This document shows positions 10,720 to 22,162 of a DNA stretch of 64,000 nucleotides, piece after piece. The stretch spans positions 7,642,545 to 7,706,544 of the forward strand of contig CM020620.1 in assembly GCA_009829735.1 (NCBI GenBank), read 5' to 3'. Numbering within the stretch: position 1 is the stretch's first letter; each line of letters begins with the position of its first letter. The translations under genes and the position numbers were made by a program. The notes beneath the pieces were generated by a model. The model was not told where the DNA came from and ran no database searches. It worked only from the letters and a program-made list of their open reading frames with translations. The stretch comes from Pyropia yezoensis. Its lineage: Eukaryota; Rhodophyta; Bangiophyceae; Bangiales; Bangiaceae.

Positions 10720-13632
10720 TCACCGTGGCCGCCCGGCCGCCGCGGCCGCGGCCGCGGTGGCAGCCACGGCGGCGGCGACCGCCGCGGCGTTGCGGGGGCA
10801 CCCCCCCGCGGCCGCCGCCGCACCCGCCCGCGTCGCCGACGGGACAGACACTGCGGCGGTGGCGGCGGCGGCGGCGGCGGCGGCGGCAGTGGCGGCGGCG
10901 GCGGCAGTGGCGGCGGCGGCGGCAGTGGCGGCGGCGGCGGCAGTGGCGGCGACAGCCGCAGCGGCCGCAGCAGCCGCCGGTGCAGCGACGGCGCCCGCGG
11001 GGACAGCGGCGGCGGGGGCGGCGGCGGCGGGGGCGGCCGCGGACCCGCCCGCGGCGCCGCCGTCAGCGGCGCCCTCCCACCCGGCCGGTGGGGTGCAGTC
11101 CCCCCCCCCCCCGCCGCCACCCCCCGCCGCTGCCAGGCGGCTCGCCGGCGCCGCGGCGGCGGCCGCGGCCGCGACGGCCGCCCCCGGCGGCGGCGGCGGC
11201 GCGGCGGCGGCAGCCGCGCCGCTGGACCGGCGGCGGTGGCGCTTGGCGTCCGCCGCGCGCATCAGGTCCTCGATGGAGGCTGTGGGGGGGGGGGAAGGGG
11301 TGGGGGTGGAGTGGGGCGGGCGGGGGGGGGTGGCGCAGAGGGATCGTCGGCCAGACGGTCGGAACGGGTGCGATGGGCGGGGGGGGCGGGGGGGGGGGGG
11401 GCGGAAAAAGGGGGGGGACGGCCGGGGCACGGAGTTGTCGCGCCGACGGGGCGTGTGGAGGGGGAGGGAGAAGTACGACGCACGACGGTGGGCGTCCCCG
11501 CACAGCAGGCCAACGGACGTGCACCACACGGGCGGCAGCAACAGAAAACAAAAACAGCTCACAGGCGCAGCGCAGCAGACGCATCAGCAGAAGTGGTTAG
11601 TCGCCATTGCCACTCAGTCGGCGCCCGCAGGAGCGTGGCCACGGCAGCGGCAAGGAGGGGAGACGGCCCCACGCTCACTGGGCCGTTACTGTTCCCTCTG
11701 GTAGTTCCGCACACGTTTCCAACCCCCCCCCCCCCCGCCCCCCCCCCCCCATATCCACGCGGCACGCCCCTCCCCGGCCTCTCCCCGCCGCCCGCCCTCC
11801 CCCGATGCGTACTCTGTTTGGGTCGCTTGCGGAGGGGCACTCCCCCCCCCCCCGCCCCCCCCGCCGGCTCGAGCAGCAGCTGCGGCCCGGGGCGGGCGGC
11901 CGCCCACGGGGAGAGGCGGCGCCCCCCCCCCACCGCCCCCCCCCCCTCCGCCCCTAGCGGGGGCACGACGGGCAGGCCCTCCACGGCGCCGAGCAGCTGG
12001 CGCGCCACCGCCGCGCGCGCGGCTGCGGTGGCCACCCCACCGGTGGCGGCCTCGTCCAGCCACCGGAGGCGGCTGCCGCCGCCGCCGCCGCCACCACCGC
12101 CGCCGCGCCCCCCCCCGCCGCGCCCCCCCGCGGCGGGCGCCCATGCGAGGCACCCGCCCGGGTAGGCAACGTCGACGAGCACCAGCGGCGCCGCGGGTGC
12201 CGGCCGGTACAGCGGCTTGCCGCCGTCAAAAGGTGGCGCGCGGGAGAGGAGCTCGGCCACGACCGACGGCGCCTCGGTGCGGGCGCCGACGGCGAGGAGG
12301 ACCGCCACCATGTGGCGCACCTGATGCCACAGGAAGGCCTGCCCGCGCACGTAAAACTCCATCACCGTGTACGGGTCGACGGCAGCGGCGGGGGGGGCGA
12401 TGGGCGCAGCGGCGCCGCCGCCCGCCCCCACCACGGACCATGCCGATGCAGCGGCCGCCGCGGCAGCGGGCTGTGGGTCGGGCGTGGCGCCACCCGTCGG
12501 CGGGTGCGGCGGCAGCCACTCCCCGCCACCCCCTGTGCTGCCCGACACCGTCACCGACGCGGCGGCGGCGGCAACCCCGCCCCCCCCCCGGTCCCCCCCC
12601 ATCACAAACGCCGGCCGCACGGCCGCCTCATAGACGCGGCGGACCGTATTGAGCGGCTTGGTCGTGTCCGCCTTGCAAAAGTGCCGATAGTCGTGGACGC
12701 CCTCGTACGAGCGGGCGGCGGCGGCCATGGCCGCCACGTCCAGCCCACCGGCCAGGAAGAAGTACTTGTACGCGCGGTGGAGGGCGTCAAAGCGGGCGCT
12801 GAACGGGGCGCCTGCCCGGCCAGGCAGGCGCGGCCGCGTCGCCGCGGGCACCTCGGGGGGGGTCAGGCCGCCGCCGCCGGGGCCCCCAACCGTCGCCCCG
12901 TCATGACGGCGAGGGCGCCCCCCCGGGGGGGGGACGTCCGCTGCCCCATCCGCATCCCCGTCCGCGTCTGCGTCCGCATCCGCGTCGGCGTCAGCGTCAT
13001 CCGCGGCGGGGGCGACGGCAGCGGCCGCCGCCGGCGGGTCCACCACCGCTGCCCATGCAAGCACCCGAATGTCGGGCGGGAGGCAGCTGTTGAGCATGCG
13101 CACGTAGTCCAGCTCTGCTGCCGCGTCGGCGGGGGCAACGGGAGGGTCCACGACCGTCGCCGCCTTGGCGGTGGCGGCGGCCGTATCCGCGTCCGCGACC
13201 GCGGCGTCATCGGCGCGGAGTGGCGGTGGCAGCGGCGGCGGCGGCGGTGGTGGCGGCGGCGGTGGGGATGCGGCGGCGCCCCCCCCCCCCCCCCCGCGAG
13301 GCGCCGCGCAGCGGAGGCGCAGGGACAGCACCTGGCACGTGGCGCTGACGCCCTTGTCCGTCCGCCCTGCGCGGGCATAGACGGCCGCCCGGAGCGCCGG
13401 GAGCGCCCCCCCCCCGTCAGCCCCCGCAATGGCCTCCGTGAGGCCCGCCACCAGGCGCGTCCGGCCGAGCGCCCGGAACAGGTGCGCCTCGACGGTCGCG
13501 CCAACCCCCGTTTGGGCTGCCAGCCCGCGGTATGCGCCGCCGTCGTACGCCACCCGCAGGGCAACAAGGCGGGTGGGGGGGGGAGGGGTGGGGGCGGGAG
13601 GGGAAGTTGGGCGTGTGGCCCCTGCCGCCGCC

Positions 13633-13663
<31 letters not shown>

Positions 13664-14176
13664 CCGAATCGTCTGGGGCGCCACCCCCGCGGCGGCGACG
13701 GCCGCCGCCGCGGCCACCCCCCACCCCCCCAGCCGTGTCGGCCGCGCCGACAGGGGTGGCGGTGGCTGCTGTCGCGGCCACCGACTTGACCCCCGCTGCG
13801 GCCGCCGCAGCCTCTGCCGCCGCCTCTGCTGCCGCCGCCCGGCGCTCCGCGTCGAGAGCGGCGGCGAGCAGTGCAGGGCGGGGGAGCGCCTCGAGGCGCG
13901 CCCGGGCGGCTGGGGAAGACCAGGTACGGGACGCCGCCACTAGCGGCGGCGGCGGCGACGACGGGGGGGGGGGGGCGAGGCGCCCGGCGGCGGCAGTGGC
14001 GGTGGCAGCGGCGGCGGCAGCGGCGGCGGCAGTGGCGGCGGTGGCGGCGGTGGCGGCGGTGGCGGCGGTGGCGGCGGCATGATGGCGCCCCGCGCCGCCC
14101 GCGCCGCCGCAGCGGCGGCGGTTTGGGCGCAGCAGCGAGAGGGGCGGAGCGGCGGGTGACGCAGGGCGGCGAGCAT
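10720..14176 (-). CDS. tRNA pseudouridine synthase, PUS3/DEG1-like (spliced)
   Basis: TruA-family enzyme, probably forming pseudouridine at tRNA positions 38/39. The domain starts VALRVAYDGGAYRGLAAQ. The catalytic motif AGRTDKGVSA has its Asp codon at 13358-13356, and later motifs are FDALHRAYKYFF, YEGVHDYRHFCKAD and FLWHQVRHMVAVLL. The GVSA form of the catalytic motif and the N-terminal helix (LEALPRPALLAAALDAERR) favour PUS3 over PUS1. Poly-Ala, poly-Pro and Asp/Ala-rich inserts inflate the protein well beyond the usual size. A likely intron spans 11812-11280 (GTACGC donor, pyrimidine-rich CACAG acceptor). It joins RKRPKQ to TSIEDLMRAADAKRHRRR, a basic C-terminal motif usual for the family. 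The tail is Ala-rich and ends at TGA 10722-10720. The likely ATG (14176) is one base out of frame with the core, with a 13-G run at 13963-13975 between them, so a homopolymer error or real indel is suspected. Confidence 0.88.
10851..10965. repeat. 18-bp GGC/CAGT repeat in the PUS3 C-terminal tail
   Basis: An 18-bp unit, five GGC-like triplets followed by AGT, is repeated about four times within a longer GGC tract. On the minus strand it encodes the ATAAAA-type Ala-rich tail of the PUS3-like protein. Confidence 0.85.
14030..14080. repeat. 9-bp GTGGCGGCG repeat near the PUS3 N terminus
   Basis: Five near-perfect copies of GTGGCGGCG follow a (GGC)n tract. On the minus strand they read as Ala-Thr-Ala repeats in the frame of the catalytic core and as poly-Pro in the frame that carries the probable ATG. 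Confidence 0.85.
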
Positions 14177-14239
14177 ATAGCAGGAAACACAGGGTGATGG
14201 GACGGGGAAGGAGGAGGGGCGGAACACGCCGGTCAGGGG

Positions 14240-14310
14240 GAGCCAGGAAGTCGGCGTGGACGGGAGCGCCAGGAAGCCGGCGTGGACGGGAGCACAAGGA
14301 AGCCGGCGTG
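14240..14310. repeat. ~26-bp tandem repeat beside the left terminal repeat
   Basis: Three imperfect units of the type GGAAGCCGGCGTGGACGGGAG abut the terminal-repeat-like sequence at 14311. One similar unit, in the same (not inverted) orientation, abuts the right terminal repeat at 27162-27195. Confidence 0.7.
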
Positions 14311-14340
14311 GCGCAGTGGGGCCAAGACCCGGTACCTTAT

Positions 14341-17122
14341 TTTGGGCGAATCGGGCCCGAATCGGACGTGTCCGCCGTTGCACGTGTGCCCTGGAGACCC
14401 CGTGAGGGCCGATTTCCACGTGCAATACGCGGCAATACGATGCTACGAGCAGGGAGCAAAACAGTTTTTTGCCCCTTCTCGACGACCGTCATCAGCACGA
14501 CGTGGCCTACCTTATCATATAACGCACGGCGATTTCTGTTCTGTTCCGGCTGAGAACGCTGTTTTTGAACACGATGTTGCACGACCCGTTTACACATTCC
14601 GTGGCGACTCGTGGGCCGCCCTGCATTTCGGCGTGTATTGCACCCCACGCCCGGTCCTGAGATGTGCGACACATTTCACGCCCCGTGTCCAGATCCTTGA
14701 AAGCAACGTGCAATCCCATGTTTTAATGTATGGCATGACCGTTTTATGGCGCAGTGGAACACGTATCGCGCAAAGGGCGACATGGTGGGCATGGTGTTTT
14801 TCTGGCGCCAACACTCGTACGTCGCCACAGAGGTCCCAGACGGGTGGAAGGCACCCACGAGGGAAAGCTCCACCTGCCACAGTCCACGCCGACGTCTCCA
14901 TCCCGCCGGCGACGCGCTCACAACGGTCACACAGCTTCGAAACCTGGCCCTGTGCTCGTTGTTTTGCAGTAAATGTGTCAATTCTTGCAAGAAAGTGGAG
15001 GTGAGCCGCACGTCCACTGGGCCGCAGTGTACGTTTCACAACATTTCTTGTACATGGGCGTGCACGGTTGTTGGAATTCCGGGGCGTGCAGGTCGGCGAA
15101 ACGTGCAGCCCACTCCAGATCTTGTGCGGGGTGCCCGGGGCCCCACCAGCGCAGTGGGTCTAAATGCGTGTACCTCAGGGCGTGCCCACCAACGTGAGAC
15201 TAAAGGTCTGAAATGGTCATTTTAGAACGCCACGTGTGCCACGTGCGAGCATCTCATTGGTGCGGCTATCGCGATAGTACCTGGACTATCGGGGGTGCTC
15301 TTGACCGCAATGTACTTGAGGTCCAGACATGGGCTACATGCCCAAAACACGACATCTTCGCCTTCCAGCGGTCTCGTCCGCGCTTCGTGGCCCTCCACGC
15401 AGAAGCAATGAAGCGATGACCAAAACTCTGTCTTTTGACCGAAACTCAACCGGCCAGGCACTGAGAGACGCCCAAATCCGTCCCACAGGCCTCTCCGATG
15501 CCCACTTGTATCGCTCCAACAGCACAGCCATGACTTGGATTATCGGACGGCTCTCACAGAATCAACAATAATCTGAAGGTTATGCACCGAGTGCAGCCTT
15601 GGCGGGCTGTGTATAACTCGCATATCTGTTGCCTTCCTGGGACACGTGCACACAACGCCTTGTGGTCGCCAATGGAGGGCTCAACGTTGTCGGCATGACA
15701 TCCATGCACATGACACCTGCAAAATTTCCAGTGTATGGGCCTGGTGGAGCGTCTCTGAGATCGCCAGAGGTCGTGCGGTGTGGGCCACACGATGGAGTGG
15801 TGGTGCATTCGAGGTCCATCAAAAGCGAACTGGTTGAATTGGGAGCTGTCTTTGAGCAGAACTGTACATTTCGAAGACAGTTTGCGGCAGATCCTGAGAG
15901 TTATCGGTCGATTGGAGCTTGCCATTGCAATTTGGGCGCGTTGGGTTTGATATTTTTGGTGTTTTTTTTTGTGCTTGCGGTGTAGGCGGTGGTGGACCAA
16001 CCCGTCTAGGCTGTTGAGGTGCTACCCGCCGTACCCCTCCGTGCGAGATTTTCGTGGAGCATGCCGCGGCATGCAGCCCCATTGTTGCAACAAGACTGCA
16101 GAGGGACCTACGTTCATCATCCACACACGCGCACCCCCTCGCACGAGGTGCCACCGGGGAGCCACCCTGAGAGGCAGACGCGCCGCGGCTGCCATGGTTC
16201 GCTTCTCTCTTCACCCCCGACTCCCCCGCCGCATGCACCGGGCGGCAGCATGGGCTTTGCCGGCGCCCGCCGTTCGGATTCTCATCCACGCGCGTGACTT
16301 GGCCCGCGTCACTAGTCTGCGAGTCGCCAGATCATTTTTTCTAAAAAAGGACACCCGTCGCAGGACCCTCGGCCGCCCCCTCCCCAGCGAGCACCCGCCC
16401 ACCCAATCACTTGGGCCGCCGAGATAGACTTCTCACCACCCGTTCCCCTCCCGTCCTCCCAGGCCATCCGATGCCGGCGCGAGTACGTTGCGCGGCGGGC
16501 CGGCGTGGAGAGAGGCGCCTCGAGCGAAAGGTGTCCTCTCCTCCACCCCCTCGTTTCATCCGGCGCACCTCGTCTCTTTGCCGTCCTCTGCCTGCGAGGC
16601 CACAAAAAAATCTTGGGCCAGCGCGAGTGGTGGGGGGCGTCTGTCCAGTTGCGGCCGCGCCCGCCTGCCCAGCGCGCCCACGAATTTGGGGGCTCGTTGA
16701 CAGTGTACGGGTCGGCTGCGTTGTTGCCCCCTTTCCCCCCCCCCCCCCCCCCCCCCCGGGTGACTCTTTCTTTGACTCTTTGCGAAGAGGTCGCGCATAC
16801 AGGACGCAGTGGGGTCACGCGCGCCGTTGAGGAGCCCGCCGGCCTGTCCACTCGCAGCAAGTCCGAGTCGACACCCTCGTCGATAGCCCACGGCGCCCTG
16901 CAGCAACGTTTCAGAAACTCTACCAGACTCTTGCTGTGTCGCGGAACCCCCTTGCTGCCGACCTCTCCCCCGCGCACGAGCTCCGTACTTCCTGTGCGCT
17001 GGTCTAGTGAGTCTCCACTCCGACCTCCCCTCCCCATCGTTCAGAACGTCATCTATCCTGTGAGTGCCATCGAGTCTGTACGCGGCTGCACCCCGCGGGA
17101 CCGACATATATGCTGTCGGACG
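14341..17122. other. Left non-coding arm of the Harbinger locus
   Basis: Lower-GC sequence with many CACGTG palindromes (for example 15231-15245) and a GATAGT...ACTATC motif near 15266-15284 that recalls the hairpin at 26678. Several moderate ORFs occur (for example + 15629-15985), but none is recognised and both strands are open in places. A run of about 20 C lies near 16737-16758. The arm probably contains the promoter and 5' UTR of the + genes downstream. Confidence 0.4.
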
Positions 17123-18490
17123 ATGGGCGTTCGTCGCCAGCGGGAGGAGGACCACCCGCGCGGCAGCGACTACCCGACCACTCGACCACACTCCCGGAGA
17201 CGGCCTTCGTCGCCCCCGCCCCCGCCCCCGCGCCCATTTCCTCCCCAACATCCACGACCTCCCCCGCTCCCCCCCCCTGGCCATCCGCAAGACGGCGTTC
17301 CGGCGCCTGGACCGCCACCTCCTCGGGGCGGCCCTCCTCCGCCATCCCCACGGTGGAGGGAGCCGCCCCCCCCTCCCGGGCGGAACGGCCCGCCATCGCC
17401 ACCACCGCTGTATCGCGGCGCGCAGCCGCCACCGCGGAGCTGGACCTCCCCTCAACCACGGCTGGGGAACTGGACCCCCGTGCCACAACCACCTGGGCAC
17501 TGGAATCCGCCGCCACAGGCGGCGAGCTGGACGTCCCCGTCACCCCCAGTCGCGGGCTGGACGCCACCCGCGGTGACGCGGCCGGCGTTGGACGATATCC
17601 TGAGCTTCCGTTTGTCCGAGCTGGAGCACGAGGCGCGGCGCTATCGACGAGCCGCTCGGGCGCTCGAGGACGGGCTGGGGGACCGGTCGCCGTCGCGGTT
17701 CGGCCACCGGGCGCGCCGCTGCGGCTGTGGCTCGCGCAGCGTAGCAAGAAGTTCCAGCCGGTCGCCGCCGCCGAGGCGGCGCTCGAGCAGGAACGACGAC
17801 ACTACGTCGCCTGTGTCGCGCGCAACAGAGCCGAGGAGGCAGTCGCGGCCGCCTGCAAAGCGGCCGACGCCCACTCCGCCGGCGAGTCCGGAGCGTCCTC
17901 AGCGGAGGAGGACGCATTTACCGGCCGCCGGTCCATCAACCCCTCTGGACCTGAGGGCGGCGGCGGCGCCTCCCCACCAGACGACACCACCCCTCTTGGT
18001 GGCGGCGCCAACCCCGACGACGGCAGGGCCTCTACGGTCTCATCCAGCCACTACGCTGAGCCCTCCCAGCAACCCAGGCCTACCTCTGTCTGCCCTACCG
18101 CCTGCACTGAGCCTCGCATCTTCAATCCCTCAACCTGCGGCAACTGCAGCAGCAGCCGGTCTGAGCGTTCAAGCCGGGGCGGCGCCGCCCGGATTTCATT
18201 GGGCGCTGCTGCCCAGCGTGGCGGGACCCCCTCCCTTGCCCCCTCCGCTGGTGCAGCCTTTTTTTGGAGGGCACCCCGCAACCCACCCGGCGACATGGAA
18301 TCTCCTACCGAGAGCTACGCAGCCAATATTGTGGCTGCCGCCGCAAGGGCCAGCGCCTCATCTGGTGGCGCCACCCCCTCCGCCGCCCCCGCCCCCGCCG
18401 TCACCCACGCCGCCACCTCAGCTCGTGCACGAGCCCCCCCCGGCTCCCCTGCTACGCCAGCAAGCCCGTCACTCGCCCAAGCACCAGTGA
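17123..18490 (+). CDS. Proline-rich protein with spaced Trp motifs
   Basis: The 455-residue frame starts MGVRRQREEDHPRG. A Pro-rich region follows with Trp every 10-15 residues (SWTSPQP, NWTPVPQP, HWNPPPQ, SWTSPSP, GWTPP), then a helical segment (DDILSFRLSELEHEARRYRR) and an Arg/Ser-rich part. A second Pro-rich part contains HWALLPS, TWNLLP and LWLPPQ. The regular Trp pattern makes this frame more protein-like than the other open frames here. It overlaps the start of the Myb-like gene by 196 bases in another frame, so it may be an accessory ORF of the element, or the N-terminal part of the same protein separated by a frame error. No family is recognised. Confidence 0.5.
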   Translation: MGVRRQREEDHPRGSDYPTTRPHSRRRPSSPPPPPPRPFPPQHPRPPPLPPPGHPQDGVPAPGPPPPRGGPPPPSPRWREPPPPPGRNGPPSPPPLYRGAQPPPRSWTSPQPRLGNWTPVPQPPGHWNPPPQAASWTSPSPPVAGWTPPAVTRPALDDILSFRLSELEHEARRYRRAARALEDGLGDRSPSRFGHRARRCGCGSRSVARSSSRSPPPRRRSSRNDDTTSPVSRATEPRRQSRPPAKRPTPTPPASPERPQRRRTHLPAAGPSTPLDLRAAAAPPHQTTPPLLVAAPTPTTAGPLRSHPATTLSPPSNPGLPLSALPPALSLASSIPQPAATAAAAGLSVQAGAAPPGFHWALLPSVAGPPPLPPPLVQPFFGGHPATHPATWNLLPRATQPILWLPPQGPAPHLVAPPPPPPPPPPSPTPPPQLVHEPPPAPLLRQQARHSPKHQ

Positions 18491-21400
18491 CTGGCCGAGG
18501 TCGTGCTCGTGGTCGCGGAAGTGGGCGCGGAGGCGGCGCGCGCGACGGTACACGCGGTGGTGGGAGCAGCGGCTCACGCAGTGGCGCCCCTTTGGCTGCT
18601 GGCTCGTCGCAGGACTTTATGACCCGGTGCGACGAGGTGGAGGACAAATCCCGCGCGGCGGCCGCCAAGCGAGTGGCCCAAGACGCTAGCACTGCGAGGG
18701 CGAGGCAGGCTGTCACTGACGATGCCATTGCGCGCAGTGGGAGAGCTGGCGCAGCCGCGGCGCGGGCTGCTATCATAAAGCAGATCAAAGACACGGAACG
18801 GGCCCGAGAGGTCTCTGCGGCGGCAGCGGCGCGACGCGCAAGCGCGGCGGCTGGACCTGCTAATTCTCCCCGCTGTATTGGGGGGTCCCGGCGTGGTGGC
18901 GGGGCAGGACGTGCAGCTCCGTCGCCCCCTGTTGATGGTGGGGTCGGGCCTGCGGCTCCGTCTCCCCGTGCTGCTGGGCGGGAAGGGACTGCCCGTCCGT
19001 CGCCCCCTGCAGCTGGTGGAGCGGGGCGTGTGAGTGCCTCACCTTCTGCGGCTGGCGAGGCAAGGCATGGCGGTCCGCCACCCTCCGGTGCTGCGCAGAC
19101 GCCTGACAACGCCTCTGTGCAGGAGGTGATGGCTGGTTGTGGTGGGCCCGGGAAAAGCAAGAATGGCAAGAAGGCTGGCAAGGGCAGGGTCTGGACTACC
19201 CCTGAGCGCGTCGCGCTTTGTGAGGCGTACAAGCAGTGCACGCAAGATGCAAGCGTGGGGACGAGCCAGCAGGCGCCCACTCTGTGGTCTAGCATCTGGT
19301 TCGCGTTTGTTCGCCGCACGCCACCCAAGCTGACATCGTTTGAAATGCGCGGTCGGTGGAGTAATCGCCCTCCAACGTCGGCCAAGAACGAGTTTCAGCG
19401 CAACATTGGTCCTTGCTGCCAGCGCTTTGCGCATTTCTACCATGTTGCTAGCACGCGCCTGACGGGGAATATGAACGAGGAGTCTGTGCTGCGCGCGGCG
19501 CGGTGTTTGTACACGGCCACGAGTGCCTACTCTGCCGAGCAGAAGGACGTGGACTACGAGAAGGTGCTGAAGGAGCAAGGCAAGAGTGCGCCGGTGCGCC
19601 GTGCGCGCCTCGTGCCAGAGAATTGGCAACCGTGCTGGCAGGTGTTGCGTGGTATGGACAAGTGGAGCGGCGCGTCCGCCAGCCCTGAGATGGAACGCCT
19701 GTTCATTGACGATGCTGAGGACGAGGACGAGTCGGACTACGACACTGAGTCTCAGAGTGCACCCGCCGACGGCGGCCAAGACAAAGGCAAGGGAAAAGGC
19801 AAGCGCAAGCGGGAGGAGTACGACGGGCTCCAAGGCCGGCCCTTGGGGCGGCAAGGTGCGAAGCGCGCAGCGCACGTAGAGAAGAAGGAGGATGCATTTG
19901 AGGCCTCCCTGAACACATCAAACAAGGCCATGCTGAGCGTAGCGGACTCCATGGCGAAGAAGGCAGCCCTGGCCGAGGCGGCGTACCGTCTGGAGAGCCG
20001 TAAGGTGGCCATCGACTTCTTCTCGCGCCCTGAGAACAGGGGCACGCCGGAGGGGATCGAGTTCCGCTCCATGATGCTGAAAGCTGGCGGTGGACCTGGG
20101 GAGGGCGTCGGCGGAGACNNNNNNNNNNNNNNNNNNNNNNNNNNNNNNNNNNNNNNNNNNNNNNNNNNNNNNNNNNNNNNNNNNNNNNNNNNNNNNNNNN
20201 NNNNNNNNNNNNNNNNNNNNNNNNNNNNNNNNNNNNNNNNNNNNNNNNNNNNNNNNNNNNNNNNNNNNNNNNNNNNNNNNNNNNNNNNNNNNNNNNNNNN
20301 NNNNNNNNNNNNNNNNNNNNNNNNNNNNNNNNNNNNNNNNNNNNNNNNNNNNNNNNNNNNNNNNNNNNNNNNNNNNNNNNNNNNNNNNNNNNNNNNNNNN
20401 NNNNNNNNNNNNNNNNNNNNNNNNNNNNNNNNNNNNNNNNNNNNNNNNNNNNNNNNNNNNNNNNNNNNNNNNNNNNNNNNNNNNNNNNNNNNNNNNNNNN
20501 NNNNNNNNNNNNNNNNNNNNNNNNNNNNNNNNNNNNNNNNNNNNNNNNNNNNNNNNNNNNNNNNNNNNNNNNNNNNNNNNNNNNNNNNNNNNNNNNNNNN
20601 NNNNNNNNNNNNNNNNNNGTGCAGGAGGTGATGGCTGGTTGTGGTGGGCCCGGGAAAAGCAAGAATGGCAAGAAGGCTGGCAAGGGCAGGGTCTGGACTA
20701 CCCCTGAGCGCGTCGCGCTTTGTGAGGCGTACAAGCAGTGCACGCAAGATGCAAGCGTGGGGACGAGCCAGCAGGCGCCCACTCTGTGGTCTAGCATCTG
20801 GTTCGCGTTTTGTTCGCCGCACGCCACCCAAGCTGACATCGTTTGAAATGCGCGTCGGTGGAGTAATCGCCCCAACGTCGGCCAAGAACGAGTTTCAGCG
20901 CAACATTGGTCCTTGCTGCCAGCGCTTTGCGCATTTCTACCCATGTTGCTAGCACGCGCCTGACGGGGAATATGAACGAGGAGTCTGTGCTGCGCGCGGC
21001 GCGGTGTTTGTACACGGCCACGAGTGCCTACTCTGCCGAGCAGAAAGGACGTGGACTACGAGAAGGTGCTGAAGGAGCAAGGCAAGAGTGCGCCGGTGCG
21101 CCGTGCGCGCCTCGTGCCAGAGAATTGGCAACCGTGCTGGCAGGTGTTGCGTGGTATGGACAAGTGGAGCGGCGCGTCCGCCAGCCCTGAGATGGAACGC
21201 CTGTTCATTGACGATGCTGAGGACGAGGACGAGTCGGACTACGACACTGAGTCTCAGAGTGCACCCGCCGACGGCGGCCAAGACAAAGGCAAGGGAAAAG
21301 GCAAGCGCAAGCGGGAGGAGTACGACGGGCTCCAAGGCCGGCCCTTGGGGCGGCAAGGTGCGAAGCGCGCAGCGCACGTAGAGAAGAAGGAGGATGCATT

Positions 21401-22162
21401 TGAGGCCTCCCTGAACACATCAAACAAGGCCATGCTGAGCGTAGCGGACTCCATGGCGAAAGAAGGCAGCCCTGGCCGAGGCGGCGTACCGTCTGGGAGA
21501 GCCGTAAGGTGGCCATCGACTTCTTCTCGCGCCCTGAGAACAGGGGCACGCCGGAGGGGATCGAGTTCCGCTCCATGATGCTGAAGCTGGCGGTGGACCT
21601 GGGGAGGGCGTCGGCGGAGACCGTCCTCGCCGAGCGCGCTGAGAGTCAGGGAGCTGGTGTCGTCGCGCCGTCGTCAGACAGCACGCCGGCGCGTACCGGC
21701 ACGGGGAGTGCAACCGCGGCTGGCAGTTCTGGCCCCAGACGGGGCGAGCGGCCACCTTCACGGGGGACGCGCTCAATGGCCACTAAAGCGGCCAAAGCCC
21801 AGGACGCCATCGACGCCCTGGATGTGGACCTGACTGTGACAACCCCCCGCACTGCTGGCAGCGGGAGCTGCTTCTGGAACCGCCCCTGTACCTGCAGCGA
21901 ATGCTGGGAGGACGTGCTGAGGGCGCACGCCGTGGGAGTGGGCGGTCGGTAGAGGGTGATGTAGCTGAGGACGACGAGGTGGACTTCGACGTCGTCAATA
22001 TCGACGCTTCAGACGTCGATGGTGAGGACAGTGGTTGAGCGCGCTGCGATCGTCCTTGAGTGGCCACCCTGATGATGATGAGGGCGACGACGGCGACGGC
22101 GACGATGACGAAGAGGAAGGGGACGGGGATGGGGTCGCGGACGTGGACGAGGAGGAGTCGTA
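18295..22162 (+). CDS. Harbinger Myb/trihelix-like DNA-binding protein (interrupted by gap)
   Basis: This is the accessory protein of PIF/Harbinger elements, which binds element ends and assists the transposase. After a low-complexity N terminus the DNA-binding domain reads GRVWTTPERVALCEAYKQC, TLWSSIWFAF, EMRGRWSN, EFQRNIGPCCQRF and WQVLRGMDKWSG, the usual spaced-Trp layout. Then come a KGKGKGKRKR basic segment and a helical region. The frame is open from ATG 18295 to the gap at 20119. The right-hand copy (20619 on) is frameshifted by single-base indels but supplies the missing C terminus. One frame there ends at TAG 21950-21952; other frames continue with Asp/Glu-rich sequence to 22035 or 22162, so the true end is unclear and probably acidic. 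Confidence 0.8.
19117..20118. repeat. Left copy of ~1-kb duplication at the gap
   Basis: The left copy ends exactly at the N run and matches 20619-21621. Its frame is intact except for an extra A near 20080 (GAAAGC against GAAGC). Confidence 0.9.
20119..20618. other. Assembly gap of 500 N
   Basis: Exactly 500 undetermined bases, probably a placeholder size. The sequence starting at 20619 repeats the sequence starting at 19117. Confidence 0.99.
20619..21621. repeat. Right copy of ~1-kb duplication, indel-rich
   Basis: It matches 19117-20118. The differences I found are one- or two-base indels, mostly in homopolymers: extra T near 20808, missing G near 20855, two bases missing near 20872, extra C near 20941, extra A near 21046, extra A near 21460, extra G near 21497. 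I noticed no substitutions. Confidence 0.9.

Noticed and set aside
14590-15225. Overlapping minus (149 codon) and plus (159 codon) frames with several Cys residues
   Set aside because: Both strands look equally plausible, no domain is visible, and they lie in the non-coding arm of the Harbinger locus.
15629-15985. 118-codon plus frame ending in a hydrophobic stretch
   Set aside because: No domain, and the hydrophobic end comes from a poly-T tract, so it is too weak to call as a gene.
20091-20944. Frames that read through the N gap
   Set aside because: The undetermined bases carry no evidence, and the flanks repeat the same locus.
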